Source: an uncultured Clostridia bacterium (lineage in GTDB: Bacteria; Bacillota; Clostridia; Peptostreptococcales; Anaerovoracaceae). Taken from it: 13,690 bases of DNA. Of the stretch, positions 13,650 through 13,690 are shown one piece after another. Positions within the stretch are counted from its first letter, which is position 1. Every line of letters starts with the position of its first letter. The notes beneath the pieces are model-generated. The model saw nothing but the letters and a program-made list of their open reading frames with translations. It was not told the origin of the DNA and ran no database searches. The position numbers and the translations under genes are program-made. The stretch spans positions 1 through 13,690 of the forward strand of contig CAMNJG010000024.1 of assembly GCA_946541285.1 (NCBI GenBank), written 5' to 3'.

Positions 13650-13690
13650 GGACAGCCTTTTCAAAACGCACAACGTTTTGAAAAGGGTCC
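13650..13690. repeat. Long inverted repeat cut by the right edge
   Basis: CCTTTTCAAAACG (13656-13668) and CGTTTTGAAAAGG (13674-13686) are perfect 13-bp inverted copies around CACAA. After a two-base offset, GGAC (13650-13653) also pairs with GTCC at the very end of the window, and the bases before it (GTTTTGG) suggest that the palindrome continues outside. No T run follows on either strand within view. It may be an insertion-sequence end, a dispersed palindromic repeat, or a terminator; no transposase is visible. Confidence 0.6.

Noticed and set aside
1..13690. CRISPR array, tRNA or rRNA genes, transposase, toxin-antitoxin or defence genes
   Set aside because: No regularly spaced repeats, cloverleaf, rRNA-like sequence or matching protein motifs were seen on either strand.

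Overview
The window looks like a chromosomal housekeeping region from a member of the Clostridia (Bacillota), possibly Lachnospiraceae-like. The grounds are the gene order maf-radC-mreB-mreC-mreD-PBP2-minD, an RNase Y of the Bacillus/Clostridium type (519 aa), a short ThiI without visible rhodanese domain next to its own cysteine desulfurase, strong AGGAGG-type ribosome binding sites, and coding DNA of roughly balanced base composition broken by AT-rich promoter patches. I see no tRNA, rRNA, CRISPR array, transposase gene or phage gene. The family and genus are inference.

Layout. Positions 1-2381 (minus strand) hold thiI, cut by the left edge, preceded in its operon by a NifS/IscS-type cysteine desulfurase; together they make the 4-thiouridine of tRNA. 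Positions 2521-4080 (minus) hold rny, the membrane-anchored endoribonuclease Y. A 363-base gene-free stretch (4081-4443) lies between rny and the divergent rodA (4444-5550, plus), the only gene on the plus strand. A bidirectional terminator (5551-5601) separates rodA from the convergent minD-like gene (5677-6417, minus). From 13452 down to 6535 runs a long minus-strand cluster: maf, radC, mreB, mreC, mreD and a 956-aa class B penicillin-binding protein (PBP2/MrdA). A good promoter sits ahead of maf (13515-13543) and another just ahead of minD (6476-6505). The right end (13650-13690) enters a long inverted repeat that runs off the window.

How the genes work together. MreB filaments, MreC, MreD, RodA (glycosyltransferase) and PBP2 (transpeptidase) form the elongasome that builds the side wall of rod-shaped cells; all five are here, but rodA is flipped and has its own promoter. 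MinD normally acts with MinC and MinE in division-site placement, yet neither partner gene is in the window, although in related genomes they usually flank minD here.

There is no convincing new multi-gene system in the window. The points most worth a second look are: (i) three genes (rodA, rny, radC) whose best-placed ribosome binding site precedes an in-frame AUA or AUU rather than AUG; (ii) minD without minC or minE; (iii) two unannotated 34-35 codon reading frames filling the radC-mreB and mreB-mreC gaps and ending at the next gene's ribosome binding site or start; (iv) a structured leader ahead of rny; and (v) the inverted repeat at the right edge.
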